From Verrucomicrobiaceae bacterium (GTDB taxonomy: Bacteria > Verrucomicrobiota > Verrucomicrobiia > Verrucomicrobiales > Verrucomicrobiaceae): 64,000 nt of DNA. The stretch spans positions 1,736,001 to 1,800,000 of the forward strand of contig JABTUN010000001.1 of assembly GCA_015075365.1 (NCBI GenBank), in the 5' to 3' direction. The position numbers and the translations under genes were made by a program. Below are positions 51,926 to 60,607 of the stretch, one piece after another; the stretch's first letter is position 1; each line of letters starts with the position of its first letter. The notes under the pieces are model-generated. The model was not told the DNA's origin and ran no database searches. It was given only the letters and a program-made list of their open reading frames with translations.

Positions 51926-53656
51926 ATGAAACACATCCTCGCACTCCTCTTCCTCACGCCGTCGCTGCTCCTCGCGGAGCTGAAGGTGCCGCATTTCTTC
52001 TCGGATCACATGGTGCTGCAACGCGAGCGGGCCGCGGCGATCTGGGGCAAGGCGGATGCGGGTGTGGAGGTGACGGTTTCCTTCAAAGAGAAGTCGGCGA
52101 CGGCCAAAGCGGCGGCGGATGGCAAGTGGCGGGCGCAGATTGAGACGGGTGCGGCGGATGCGAAGGGCGCGGTGCTCACGATTTCGGCGGGCGCGGACAA
52201 GATCGAGATCCAGGACGTGCTGGTGGGCGAGGTGTGGTTTGCGTCGGGGCAGTCGAACATGTTTTACACGATGAACCGCTCGCCGGAGTATGCGGGGCTC
52301 ATCGCGGCGTCGAATCATCCGGCGCTGCGCATGTTCAACGCGCCGCTGGTGACCGCGGAGGCGAATCAAGAGGACATCGACGGCTCGTGGAAGGCGGCGA
52401 CGCCGGAGACGGTGGCGGACTATTCGGCGGTGGCGTTCTTCTTTGCGCGGAAGCTGCATCTGGAGCTCGGGGTTCCGGTCGGGGTGATCAAATCGGCCTG
52501 GGGCGGCAAGCCGGTGGAGACGTTCACGAGTCGCGAGGCGCTGAACACGCTGTCGGGCACGAAAGCGCTCGTCGATGCGATGCTGAAGGACGAATCGACC
52601 TACGATCAGGCCAAAGCGGACGCGGCTTATGCGCCGAAGCTGGAGCAGTGGAAGGCCACGATGGCCGCGGCGAAGGGCAAGCCGGATGTGGATCGCAAGC
52701 GCCTGCCGAAGAAGCCGGATGCGCCGAAGCGTCCGCTGCTCACCGAGGGTCGGCCGGGCGTGCTTTATGCGGCGATGATTCATCCGTTCGTCGGTTACAC
52801 GATGCGCGGGGCGATTTGGTATCAGGGCGAAGGCAATGCGAGACCCGGCGCGGTGCCTTACGACCAGACGCTGCCGCTGATGATCAACGACTGGCGCAAA
52901 CGCTGGGGCGATGAGTTCAGCTTTTACTATGTGCAGCTCGCCAGCTACCACGCGCCCTCGACGGAGCCCGGCACGCCGGACTCGTGGGCTCTCACGCAGG
53001 ATCGCATGCGCCTCGTGCTCGCGACGACGCCGAAGACCGGCATGGCGATCACGAACGATGTCGGCGAGGCGAATGACATCCATCCAAAGAACAAAAAAGA
53101 CCCCGGAGAGCGTCTCGCACGCTGGGCGTTGGCCAAGGACTACGGCAAGGAGCTCATTTACAGCGGTCCGCTCTTCAAAACGAGCGAGGTGAAGGATGGC
53201 GCGATCCGCGTGACCTTCGATCAAGCCGGTGAAGGCCTCAAATCACGCGATGGAGGTGCTTTGAAGCGTTTCGAGATCGCTGGAGCTGACAAAAAGTGGA
53301 AGTGGGCCGACGCGAAGATCGACGGCAAAGACGTCGTGCTCGTGAGCAGCGCTGAGGTGAGGCAACCCGTGGCCGTTCGCTATGCCTGGGCCGCGAATCC
53401 CGAAGGCGCGAACCTTGTGAACAGCGACGGCCTGCCCGCTTCCGTCTTCCGCACGGACGATTGGGACGATGTGGAGATCCAGGTGAACACCAGTGCTGTG
53501 CAGGCCGCGACGGAGCGCCGCGTGCTCGCCGATGAAATCAAAGCCCTCGCCGCGGAGCGGAACAAGCACGACAGAAAGAGCGCGGAATACCAAGCTCTGC
53601 AAAAGAAGCTCCAGCCGCTGATGGAGAAGTTCAAGGCAACCGCGCCGAAGAAGTAG
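51926..53656 (+). CDS. sialate O-acetylesterase-like SGNH esterase
   Basis: A 576-residue exported esterase (signal MKHILALLFLTPSLLLAE). The nucleophile is Ser110 in FASGQSNM; the catalytic His386 lies in NDIHPKNKKDPG; RGAIWYQGEGNA carries the oxyanion-type Gly/Asn region of the SASA domain. These enzymes remove O-acetyl groups from sialic acids or plant/algal glycans. The C-terminus ends in a charged coiled coil. The TAG stop is the end of a GTAG that begins a perfect hairpin. Confidence 0.92.
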   Translation: MKHILALLFLTPSLLLAELKVPHFFSDHMVLQRERAAAIWGKADAGVEVTVSFKEKSATAKAAADGKWRAQIETGAADAKGAVLTISAGADKIEIQDVLVGEVWFASGQSNMFYTMNRSPEYAGLIAASNHPALRMFNAPLVTAEANQEDIDGSWKAATPETVADYSAVAFFFARKLHLELGVPVGVIKSAWGGKPVETFTSREALNTLSGTKALVDAMLKDESTYDQAKADAAYAPKLEQWKATMAAAKGKPDVDRKRLPKKPDAPKRPLLTEGRPGVLYAAMIHPFVGYTMRGAIWYQGEGNARPGAVPYDQTLPLMINDWRKRWGDEFSFYYVQLASYHAPSTEPGTPDSWALTQDRMRLVLATTPKTGMAITNDVGEANDIHPKNKKDPGERLARWALAKDYGKELIYSGPLFKTSEVKDGAIRVTFDQAGEGLKSRDGGALKRFEIAGADKKWKWADAKIDGKDVVLVSSAEVRQPVAVRYAWAANPEGANLVNSDGLPASVFRTDDWDDVEIQVNTSAVQAATERRVLADEIKALAAERNKHDRKSAEYQALQKKLQPLMEKFKATAPKK

Positions 53657-53679
53657 CTTCGATTGGCAATCGAAGTTAC
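53653..53679 (+). repeat. GTAG-hairpin overlapping the acetylesterase stop codon
   Basis: GTAG-CTTCGATT-GGC-AATCGAAG-TTAC: a perfect 8-bp stem with a 3-nt loop, the same architecture as the REPIN left half and the 42918 element but with unrelated sequence. TAG of the GTAG is the stop codon. It ends 8 nt before the next ATG. Confidence 0.8.
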
Positions 53680-53687
53680 TCAAAGCC

Positions 53688-54968
53688 ATGCGCCATCTTC
53701 TTGCTCTCTTCTTGATCGCCAATGCCTCTGCGGCCGAGCTTTCCGTGACGGCGTATCCGTCGATTCAGGCGGCTTTGGATGCGAATCCGAACCGCATGCT
53801 TTTTGTCCCGGCGGGTGATTATCCGATCACGGAGAAGATTCGCATCCGTGGCGAGCGCAGCGGGCTTTTTGGGCCAGGGCGCATCCTTCAGCAAAATCCA
53901 GAGCAGCCTGTCATCGAGATCGAAAACGCCCGGAGCGCCGAGATTCGCGATCTGACACTCACGCGGCCGGAGGGGAAGATGGAGACGGGAAAGGAGGGCA
54001 TCATCGCCCAAAAGTGCAGTGATCTGGTGATCGAAAGTGTGCGCGTGATCGACAACCACTCGAAGTCGGGAGCCATCCTGGTCACTGACTCGCAGGGCAC
54101 ACGCATCAGCCGCTGTCTGGTGAGGAATTACATGTGCGTGGCGATTGATGACCGCACGCAGGGCACGGTCTCCGGCTACGCCTTCCGCTGCACCGACGGC
54201 ACGGGCATCATGGTGCGCTACTGCTCTGGCACCTTGATCGAAGGCAACCATATCGTGGAGAACGTCTTCTCGGCCTCCAAAGAGGTGCGGGATCGCCACA
54301 AGCTGGGCGACTTTGTGAAGAAGAACCCGGAGAAAGGGCCGCATCTCAGCCAGCAGAGTTGGGACGCGGGCTATACGGACAACTGGCGTCAAGGCAGCGC
54401 CATTCAGGTGACTGCGCCGGAGACCAGCGACTTCACGCGCCTCCTCGGCAACCACATCGAAAACGCCGCGCAGGGCATCGACCTGCACTGTGATCATGTG
54501 ATTGTGGCCAACAACATCGTGAATCACGCGCACATTGGCATAAAGGCGATGCACGGCAGCCGCAATGTGCTCATCAACAGCAACCAGTTCAGCCGAAACG
54601 ACCTGTGGGCGATTGGTTTGATGCCAGGAGCCGCGGCGCATCCGGCGCAGGATGGCAAACCGGCCAATACGGACGGCGGATCCGTCATCGCGAACAACAT
54701 CATCTCCGATTTCGGCCACGGTGATGCGCACTGGATGTGGGGACCGGAGAGATCGCCGTTCAAATTCGACGCTGGACAGGACGCGGACGATCCGCCGCTC
54801 ACGCAGGTGCTGATTCAGGGCAATCTGGTGCACAACTCCGGCCCGCCGCGCTACATCTACGACGTGATCATCGCGAACGAGGCCAGCGGGCCGCGGGAGC
54901 TGCATTTTAGCAACAACGTCTTCCCGCCCGGCACGCGCGGGGTTTGCAACAAGGAGCTGACGCCGTGA
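53688..54968 (+). CDS. secreted right-handed beta-helix protein (pectate-lyase-like fold)
   Basis: A 426-residue protein with signal peptide MRHLLALFLIANASAAE. TAYPSIQAALDANPN starts a typical periplasmic parallel beta-helix, and rungs such as VIESVRVIDNHSKSGAILV, HVIVANNIVNHAHIGIKAM and VLIQGNLVHNSG continue through the protein. Proteins like this are carbohydrate lyases, epimerases or surface adhesins; I cannot assign catalytic residues. It follows the acetylesterase by 31 nt and is convergent with fabF, with an inverted-repeat hairpin in the gap. Confidence 0.8.
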   Translation: MRHLLALFLIANASAAELSVTAYPSIQAALDANPNRMLFVPAGDYPITEKIRIRGERSGLFGPGRILQQNPEQPVIEIENARSAEIRDLTLTRPEGKMETGKEGIIAQKCSDLVIESVRVIDNHSKSGAILVTDSQGTRISRCLVRNYMCVAIDDRTQGTVSGYAFRCTDGTGIMVRYCSGTLIEGNHIVENVFSASKEVRDRHKLGDFVKKNPEKGPHLSQQSWDAGYTDNWRQGSAIQVTAPETSDFTRLLGNHIENAAQGIDLHCDHVIVANNIVNHAHIGIKAMHGSRNVLINSNQFSRNDLWAIGLMPGAAAHPAQDGKPANTDGGSVIANNIISDFGHGDAHWMWGPERSPFKFDAGQDADDPPLTQVLIQGNLVHNSGPPRYIYDVIIANEASGPRELHFSNNVFPPGTRGVCNKELTP

Positions 54969-54980
54969 GGGGTAGGTGGT

Positions 54981-55033
54981 GTTTCAAGTTCCACGTTTCA
55001 GGATCGTGGCACTTGAAACAGGGAACCTGAAAC
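54981..55033. repeat. inverted heptamer repeat between convergent genes
   Basis: The left arm has units GTTTCAA GTTCCAC GTTTCAG; the right arm reads as their approximate complement (CACTTGAAACAGGGAACC then TGAAAC). The imperfect hairpin sits between the ends of the beta-helix gene and fabF and could work as a bidirectional terminator, though no long T-run is present. Confidence 0.6.
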
Positions 55034-55045
55034 GATCGCCCGAGC

Positions 55046-56293
55046 TTAGTCGAGCTTCTTGATGAGCAGCGCCGAGTTGTGGCCGCCGAAACCGAAGCTG
55101 TTGCTGAGAGCTGCATTCAGTTTCGCCGGGCGGGCGGTGTTCGGCACCACATCGACATCGACCTCGGGATCGAGGTTTTCGACGTTGATGGTCGGCGGCA
55201 CGATCTGGTCACGCAGGGCGAGCACGCTGGCGGCGAGCTCGATGCCACCGGCGGCACCGAGGAGGTGACCGGTCATCGACTTCGTGCCGGAGACGAGCAG
55301 ACCCTTTTGAGCGTATTCGCCAAAGGTGCGCTTGATGGCGCGGAGCTCGCAGAGGTCGCCGACAGGCGTGGAGGTGGCGTGGGCGTTGATGTAGCTCACG
55401 TCGGTGGGATTGAGCTTGGCGTGGCGCAGGGCCATTTCCATGCACTTCGAGGCACCGAGACCTTCCGGATGCGGCGCGGTGAGGTGATAGGCATCCGCGG
55501 TGACGCCGTAGCCGGCGAGTTCCGCGTAAATCGTCGCTCCGCGTTTCTTGGCGTGCTCATATTCCTCGATGACGACGACGCCGGCGCCCTCGCCCATGAC
55601 GAAACCATCGCGGTTGATGTCCCACGGGCGGGAGGCACGCTCGGGCTCGTCATTGCGCATGGAGAGCGCCTTCATGTTGCCGAAACCGGAGAGGCCGCAG
55701 GGGCGGATGGAGGCTTCCGAGCCACCGCAGATGATCACATCCGCGTCGCCGAATTTGATGATGCGCCAGGCTTCGCCGATGTTGTTGTTGGACGTCGCGC
55801 AGGCGGTGGTGATGCACATGTTCGGGCCCATGAAGCCGAACTCGGTGGCGATCATGCCGGTGGCGATGTTCGTGATCATCATCGGGATGAGGAAGGGGCT
55901 CACGCGACCGGGTCCTTTGTTCAAAAGAATCTCATACTGCGTCTCGATGGTGCTCAGACCGCCGATGCCGCTGCCGACCATGACGCCGACGCGGTAGGGG
56001 TCGAGCGCGTCGGGGTTCAGCCCGGCGTCCTTGGCGGCCATTTTGGAGGCGGCCATGGCCAGTTGGAAGAAGCGGTCCGCGCGGCGGGCCTCCTTGTGAT
56101 TGTTGAAGAAGGGGGTGGGGTCGAAATCGACCACCTCGCCGGCGATTTTGCAGTCGTACTTCTCCGTGTCCATGGACTGGATGCGACGGATGCCGCTCTT
56201 GCCGGCGACGAGATTCTTCCAGAAGTCGTCCTTGTTATTGCCGAGGGGGGAGACGACTCCGAGCCCGGTGATGACGACGCGACGTTCGCTCAT
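55046..56293 (-). CDS. fabF: beta-ketoacyl-[acyl-carrier-protein] synthase II
   Basis: A 415-residue condensing enzyme of fatty-acid elongation. Active-site Cys165 in TTACATSN, His305 in INAHATSTPVGD and His343 in GHLLGAAGG form the Cys-His-His triad. The start MSERRVVITGLGVVSPLGN is the classical N-terminus. No acpP is adjacent; the upstream side is divergent from the M50 protease gene (162 nt apart), so acpP must lie elsewhere. Length is normal. Confidence 0.96.
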   Translation of the reverse strand: MSERRVVITGLGVVSPLGNNKDDFWKNLVAGKSGIRRIQSMDTEKYDCKIAGEVVDFDPTPFFNNHKEARRADRFFQLAMAASKMAAKDAGLNPDALDPYRVGVMVGSGIGGLSTIETQYEILLNKGPGRVSPFLIPMMITNIATGMIATEFGFMGPNMCITTACATSNNNIGEAWRIIKFGDADVIICGGSEASIRPCGLSGFGNMKALSMRNDEPERASRPWDINRDGFVMGEGAGVVVIEEYEHAKKRGATIYAELAGYGVTADAYHLTAPHPEGLGASKCMEMALRHAKLNPTDVSYINAHATSTPVGDLCELRAIKRTFGEYAQKGLLVSGTKSMTGHLLGAAGGIELAASVLALRDQIVPPTINVENLDPEVDVDVVPNTARPAKLNAALSNSFGFGGHNSALLIKKLD

Positions 56294-56455
56294 GAAAGTG
56301 TGGGGGTGATGGGTTGGATTGGAGAGCGAGAGAACACGGTTTGCAGGGTGGGGCAAGGGAAAATCCAACTGCGACCGTCCGGGCATTTGTGGGGGAACCA
56401 TTCTCAAGATGTCACGTTGATTGCATTCAGCCCGCGCAGCGCGACCATCCCGGGC

Positions 56456-57550
56456 ATGAAGTGGTCTTTCAAAATCGGCACGCTGGGGGGCACGGAGGTC
56501 CGTGTTCATGTCACGTTTTTCATCCTGCTGGCCTTTGTGGCGCTGCAGGGCATGAGCGGAGGGCAGGGCATGGCGGGGGCGCTCGATGCCGTGCTGTTTG
56601 TGTCCGCGGCCTTCATCTGCGTGGTCCTGCATGAGTTTGGGCATGCGTTTGCCGCGCGGGGATATGGCATCCACACGCCGGACATCACGCTGCTGCCCAT
56701 CGGCGGGGTGGCGCGCCTTGAGCGCATGCCGGAAAAGCCGTCGCAGGAGCTGGTGGTGGCCATTTGCGGCCCGTTGGTGAATGTGGTGATCGCCGCGGGA
56801 ATCGGCCTGATGCTGGGCACAGGGCTGCGGGTGGAAAAGGACCTGCATTTCGAGCAAAGCGGCCTGTTTTGGCAGAAATTGATGCTTTGGAACCTCATGA
56901 TGGTGTTTTTCAATCTCATCCCGGCTTTTCCCATGGATGGCGGGCGTGTGCTGCGGGCGCTGCTGGGCTTGGTGGTCGATTATGAGCGCGCCACGCGCTG
57001 GGCGGCCACTCTGGGACAGGGCATCGCCGTCGCCGCAGGGCTGTGGATGCTCGTTTCAGGTCAGATCAGCCCGGTGCTCATGCTCATTGCGTTTTTTGTG
57101 TTCGTGGCCGCCGGCCAGGAGGCCAGCGCGGTGTCCCAGCGTCAGGCTTTCCACGGACTGCGCGTGCAGGATGCCATGATGACGGATTTTCATGTGCTGC
57201 CGCCTTCCGCCACAGTGGGGGAGGTGGTGGAACTGCTGCTGGCGGGCACGCAGCAGGATTTCCCGATGGTGGACGGTGACGACAGGCTGCTGGGACTGGT
57301 GACGCGGCAGCGGCTGATCCGGGCGCTGGCGGAAAACGGCGCCGGCCACCCGGCGCAGGACATCCTGGAGCGCTGCGAACTTCAGGTGCCGCCGAGGATG
57401 GACCTGGGCGAGGCCTTGCAGGCGCTCAATTCGTCCACCTGCCCGGTGCTGCCGGTGATTGAGCCCCTTGGAGGGCGTCTGACCGGGCTGCTGACCAGTG
57501 AGAACGTGGGAGAGCTACTGCTGGTGCGTCTCGCCGTGCGGCGGCGGTGA
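56456..57550 (+). CDS. M50 family site-2 protease-like membrane metalloprotease with CBS domains
   Basis: A 364-residue protein. HEFGH (His59, Glu60, His63) in the second membrane segment is the zinc-binding motif; NLIPAFPMDGGR (Asn153 to Asp161) is the second S2P motif. About five or six membrane helices are followed by two CBS domains (MMTDFHVLPPSATVGEVVEL and LLGLVTRQRLIRAL; then VLPVIEPLGGRLTGLLTSEN), a common architecture that couples protease activity to nucleotide sensing. Start MKWSFKIGTLGG. Confidence 0.92.
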   Translation: MKWSFKIGTLGGTEVRVHVTFFILLAFVALQGMSGGQGMAGALDAVLFVSAAFICVVLHEFGHAFAARGYGIHTPDITLLPIGGVARLERMPEKPSQELVVAICGPLVNVVIAAGIGLMLGTGLRVEKDLHFEQSGLFWQKLMLWNLMMVFFNLIPAFPMDGGRVLRALLGLVVDYERATRWAATLGQGIAVAAGLWMLVSGQISPVLMLIAFFVFVAAGQEASAVSQRQAFHGLRVQDAMMTDFHVLPPSATVGEVVELLLAGTQQDFPMVDGDDRLLGLVTRQRLIRALAENGAGHPAQDILERCELQVPPRMDLGEALQALNSSTCPVLPVIEPLGGRLTGLLTSENVGELLLVRLAVRRR

Positions 57551-57601
57551 GCCGACAGGCTGTTGACGGAGGCGCATGCCTCGGGGTATGACGGGCAGCG
57601 C

Positions 57602-58327
57602 ATGAGAGTCCTGTTTCTGGGAGAGAATCGCAGCCGGTTCAGCTCCGTCTGCCTGGAGGCCTTGCTGGTGTCCGGGTGCGGCCACATGACGGTTGGCATC
57701 GGCGGTTGGACCTTTCAGGCGTGGTGGCGGCGTGTGGCGCGGGGACTCCGCCAACGCGGCGTGTGGCGCGAGCTGATAGCGGCCGCAGGGCGCGCCTGGC
57801 ATCAGGGCGCGGCCTTCTGTGGGCAGTTCAATGGCCGTGGGCCTGGCATGCTTTCGTTGTATCGTCTGCTGGCGGAGCATGAGGGCACGCCACATTACCG
57901 GGTGCGGGCTGTGAACGCGCCGGAACACCTCGCGCGACTGCGCGCCCTGGCCCCGGATGTGATCTTCACCGCCGGCTTCACCCAAATCCTCGGGCCGGCG
58001 GTCATCCAGTTGCCGCCGCTTGGCTGCATCAATCTGCATCCTTCCCTTTTGCCGGGCTATCGCGGCTTGCGGCCTCTTCGGCGCGTCTTGGAAAACCGTG
58101 AGAAGGTCACCGGTGTCAGCCTGCACTATGTGGACTCGGGGATCGACACGGGCGACCTCATCGCGCAGGAGATCGTGCCCATTGAGCCTGGAGATGACGA
58201 GCGCTGTCTTTTTGCCCGATGTGCGCCGGTGGCCGCGCGTCTGATGGTGACGACGGCGCGGAGGCTGGCGGAGGGAGAGAGACTCCCGAGGCGTCCACAG
58301 GGCGAGCAGGTGGCCACGGCGCTGTGA
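57602..58327 (+). CDS. formyltransferase-fold protein (methionyl-tRNA/PurN-type)
   Basis: A 241-residue protein. INLHPSLLPGYRG (Asn144, His146) and the later DSGIDTGDLI (Asp183) match the Asn-His-Asp catalytic set of 10-formyltetrahydrofolate-dependent transferases. It is shorter than methionyl-tRNA formyltransferase and lacks its C-terminal tRNA-binding domain. The N-terminal half is Arg-rich (WWRRVARGLRQRGVW) and unlike PurN. It may formylate an amino sugar or another metabolite. It sits between the M50 protease and an SseB-like gene, 48 nt from the latter. Confidence 0.8.
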   Translation: MRVLFLGENRSRFSSVCLEALLVSGCGHMTVGIGGWTFQAWWRRVARGLRQRGVWRELIAAAGRAWHQGAAFCGQFNGRGPGMLSLYRLLAEHEGTPHYRVRAVNAPEHLARLRALAPDVIFTAGFTQILGPAVIQLPPLGCINLHPSLLPGYRGLRPLRRVLENREKVTGVSLHYVDSGIDTGDLIAQEIVPIEPGDDERCLFARCAPVAARLMVTTARRLAEGERLPRRPQGEQVATAL

Positions 58328-58375
58328 GGCTTGTTTTCACTTGGCAGGCGTGGTGTGTGGAGGAAGGTGGCCGCC

Positions 58376-59200
58376 ATGGACGGAGAAATCAGCCCCCAAT
58401 GGCGGCCCGAGCCGGAGCCGTGCAACGCGCTGGAGCGCCTTATGCACAAGGCTGCTGCCGATCCCGCCCAGCATGGGCCGCTCATGCGTCTGCTTTGGCA
58501 GTCGGAGATCCACACCCTCATCCCTTATCATCCGGAGGTCATGGGCACGCATCAGATGCAGCCCGGCCAGCAGATGACTTTTATCATGGCGTCGGACAAG
58601 GAAGGCCCTTTCATTCCCGCCTTCACCAGCGATGCCGCCGCCGAGTACTGCTTGCGCAAAAATGCCCCGCGTGGTGCCGCGTTCGGACTGGCAGCCATGA
58701 CCGGCGGACTCTTTCTGCAACTGGTCAATGGCATGGGGCACTCGATTGTCTTCAATTCCGGCATGCAGCAAAACCTTGTCCTGCGGCCGGAGGCGATTGC
58801 CGCGCTCGTCAAAGGTGATCTGAGGCATGCCCGTCCGGGCAGCGGGGAAGAAGTTTGTGAGCGGAGCACCCGTCTGGCCGGCGTCGATCCCTCCAGCCTG
58901 CCGGAGAGTTTTCGCGAAGGCGTGCGCCGTTTCTGCGACCGCACGCCTGTGCCGATCGCCGTGTATTTGTTTGTCACGATCGATCCCGCCAGCGGGCAGC
59001 CTGACACACGCCAGTGGCGCATCATCCTGCGGTTGCGCAGCCAGGACAATGACTTCTACAACGACTTCACCCTCCTTGCCCACAAGCTCCTGCCGCCCGG
59101 CGCGGAGCTGGCCACCGGCGTGGTGACCGATGACGAGCACGCGCTGGCCTTTCTGCACAAGCACGCGCCGCTGTGGCCTGTGATGGAGGCTGTGGGATGA
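58376..59200 (+). CDS. SseB-like protein
   Basis: A 274-residue protein resembling SseB (enhanced serine sensitivity). The N-terminal half (NALERLMHKAAADPAQHGPL to AFTSDAAAEYCLRKN) matches the SseB N domain, and VPIAVYLFVTIDPASGQPD with FYNDFTLLAHKLLPPGAELA fits the SseB C domain. The role of SseB is not well defined; it has been linked to serine sensitivity and to type VII-related chaperones. The start MDGEISPQWRPEPEPCN was chosen over an upstream extension that would overlap the end of the formyltransferase region. Confidence 0.78.
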   Translation: MDGEISPQWRPEPEPCNALERLMHKAAADPAQHGPLMRLLWQSEIHTLIPYHPEVMGTHQMQPGQQMTFIMASDKEGPFIPAFTSDAAAEYCLRKNAPRGAAFGLAAMTGGLFLQLVNGMGHSIVFNSGMQQNLVLRPEAIAALVKGDLRHARPGSGEEVCERSTRLAGVDPSSLPESFREGVRRFCDRTPVPIAVYLFVTIDPASGQPDTRQWRIILRLRSQDNDFYNDFTLLAHKLLPPGAELATGVVTDDEHALAFLHKHAPLWPVMEAVG

Positions 59201-59290
59201 TGGATCGTGATCTGCCGTCCTGTCCCAGGCCGGCCGGCAGACGCGGACACCCCTTGCGCTTTTCGTGCAGGGTTGTTTGTTCCGCGCCTC

Positions 59291-60502
59291 ATGTCCAAGG
59301 CGGCCATTCACGAAGTCAGCACGAAGTTTTTCCACACCGGCAGCGCCGAGGAGCCGTTCTTGCTCGCATCCGGGGAGTCGTTGCCAGGCGTGACGGTGGC
59401 CTACGAGACCTACGGGAAACTGAACGCGACGAAATCGAACGCGATCCTGCTGTTTCATGCGTTGTCCGGCAGCCAGCATGCGGCGGGCACCAACACGGTC
59501 GTGGAGGGCGTGGGCGCGCGCTGGACGGAGGACTGCCACCACGGCTGGTGGGATCTTTTCATCGGGCCGGACAAGGCGCTGGACACGCGCCGCTACTTTG
59601 TGATCTGCGCGAACTACCTGGGCGGCTGCTATGGCTCCAGCGGGCCGACCTCGACAGATCCGCGCACGGGCAGGCCCTTTGGCCGCGACTTCCCTGCGGT
59701 GCGCACCTGTGATGTGGTGGCCTCCCAACTGGCGCTGCTCGATCATCTGGGCATCGAAAAGCTGCACGCGGTGATCGGATCGAGCGTGGGCGGACTGCTG
59801 GCGATCAATCTGGCCACCCTGCACCCGGACCGGGTGAAGATCGTGATCCCGGTGGCGACCGGCTGCCGCACGACGGTGCTGACACGGCTGACACTTTTTG
59901 AGCAGGTCCTGGCCATCGAGAACGATCCGCACTTCAGCGGCGGAGACTACGCGCAGGGCGGCCCGGAGCCGGAGTACGGGCTGGCACTGGCGCGGATGAT
60001 CTCCCACAAAACCTTCGTCCATCTGGACGCCATTGAGCGCCGCGCGCGGCAGGATTTGAAGCAGGGCGGCGATACGCTGTCGTGGTATCGCGTGCAGCAC
60101 AATGTGGAAAGCTACATGCTGCATCAGGGGAAGAAGTTCGTGAAGCGTTTCGATGCGAACACCTACCTGCGCATCGCGGACATGTGGCTGCGCTTTGACC
60201 CGCTGCGGGACGCGGGCGTGGACAGCTACGAGGATCTGTTTGCGCGCTCACGCGCGGCCGGGCAGCACTATCTGGTCTTCAGCATCGACAGTGACTTCTG
60301 TTTCTATCCGGAGGAGCAGGCGGAAATGGTCGGGTATCTGGAGAAGGCGGGCGTCTCCAGCATGCACATCACGGTGCATTCAGACAAAGGGCATGACTCC
60401 TTCCTGCTGGAGCCGCAGCTTTACACGCCGCACCTGGCCTACACGCTCGAAGGGCGATGGGAAAAGGCTTCTGTGGATCGGCGCGGCCCGGAGGTGGAGT
60501 GA
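59291..60502 (+). CDS. metX: homoserine O-acetyltransferase
   Basis: A 403-residue alpha/beta-hydrolase-fold acyltransferase of methionine biosynthesis. Ser165 in VIGSSVGGLLA is the nucleophile; the Asp lies in FSIDSDFCFYPEEQ and the His in KGHDSFLLE. SGSQHAAGTN and YLGGCYGSSGPTS are MetX blocks. Homoserine versus serine acetylation, and acetyl versus succinyl transfer, cannot be separated with certainty by eye. The start MSKAAIHEVSTKFF removes an upstream extension. Confidence 0.94.
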   Translation: MSKAAIHEVSTKFFHTGSAEEPFLLASGESLPGVTVAYETYGKLNATKSNAILLFHALSGSQHAAGTNTVVEGVGARWTEDCHHGWWDLFIGPDKALDTRRYFVICANYLGGCYGSSGPTSTDPRTGRPFGRDFPAVRTCDVVASQLALLDHLGIEKLHAVIGSSVGGLLAINLATLHPDRVKIVIPVATGCRTTVLTRLTLFEQVLAIENDPHFSGGDYAQGGPEPEYGLALARMISHKTFVHLDAIERRARQDLKQGGDTLSWYRVQHNVESYMLHQGKKFVKRFDANTYLRIADMWLRFDPLRDAGVDSYEDLFARSRAAGQHYLVFSIDSDFCFYPEEQAEMVGYLEKAGVSSMHITVHSDKGHDSFLLEPQLYTPHLAYTLEGRWEKASVDRRGPEVE

Positions 60503-60607
60503 CATACCTGACGGGCTGCTGCCGAACGGCGCTGCGCGGGAAGGAAGGCAGCGCGGTGATCCTGGCGAGCGCGTGTTTGCTGTGTGCGGCGTCGTTGGCT
60601 GGCCGGA

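Noticed and set aside
54981..55033. A further parS site (GTTCCACG at 54988)
   Set aside because: Only one half of the palindrome is present; it is explained better by the GTTTCAA/GTTCCAC heptamer array.
55079..56455. N-terminal extension of the M50 protease frame
   Set aside because: The upstream in-frame stretch is antisense to fabF; the protease fold begins at MKWSFKIGTLGG.
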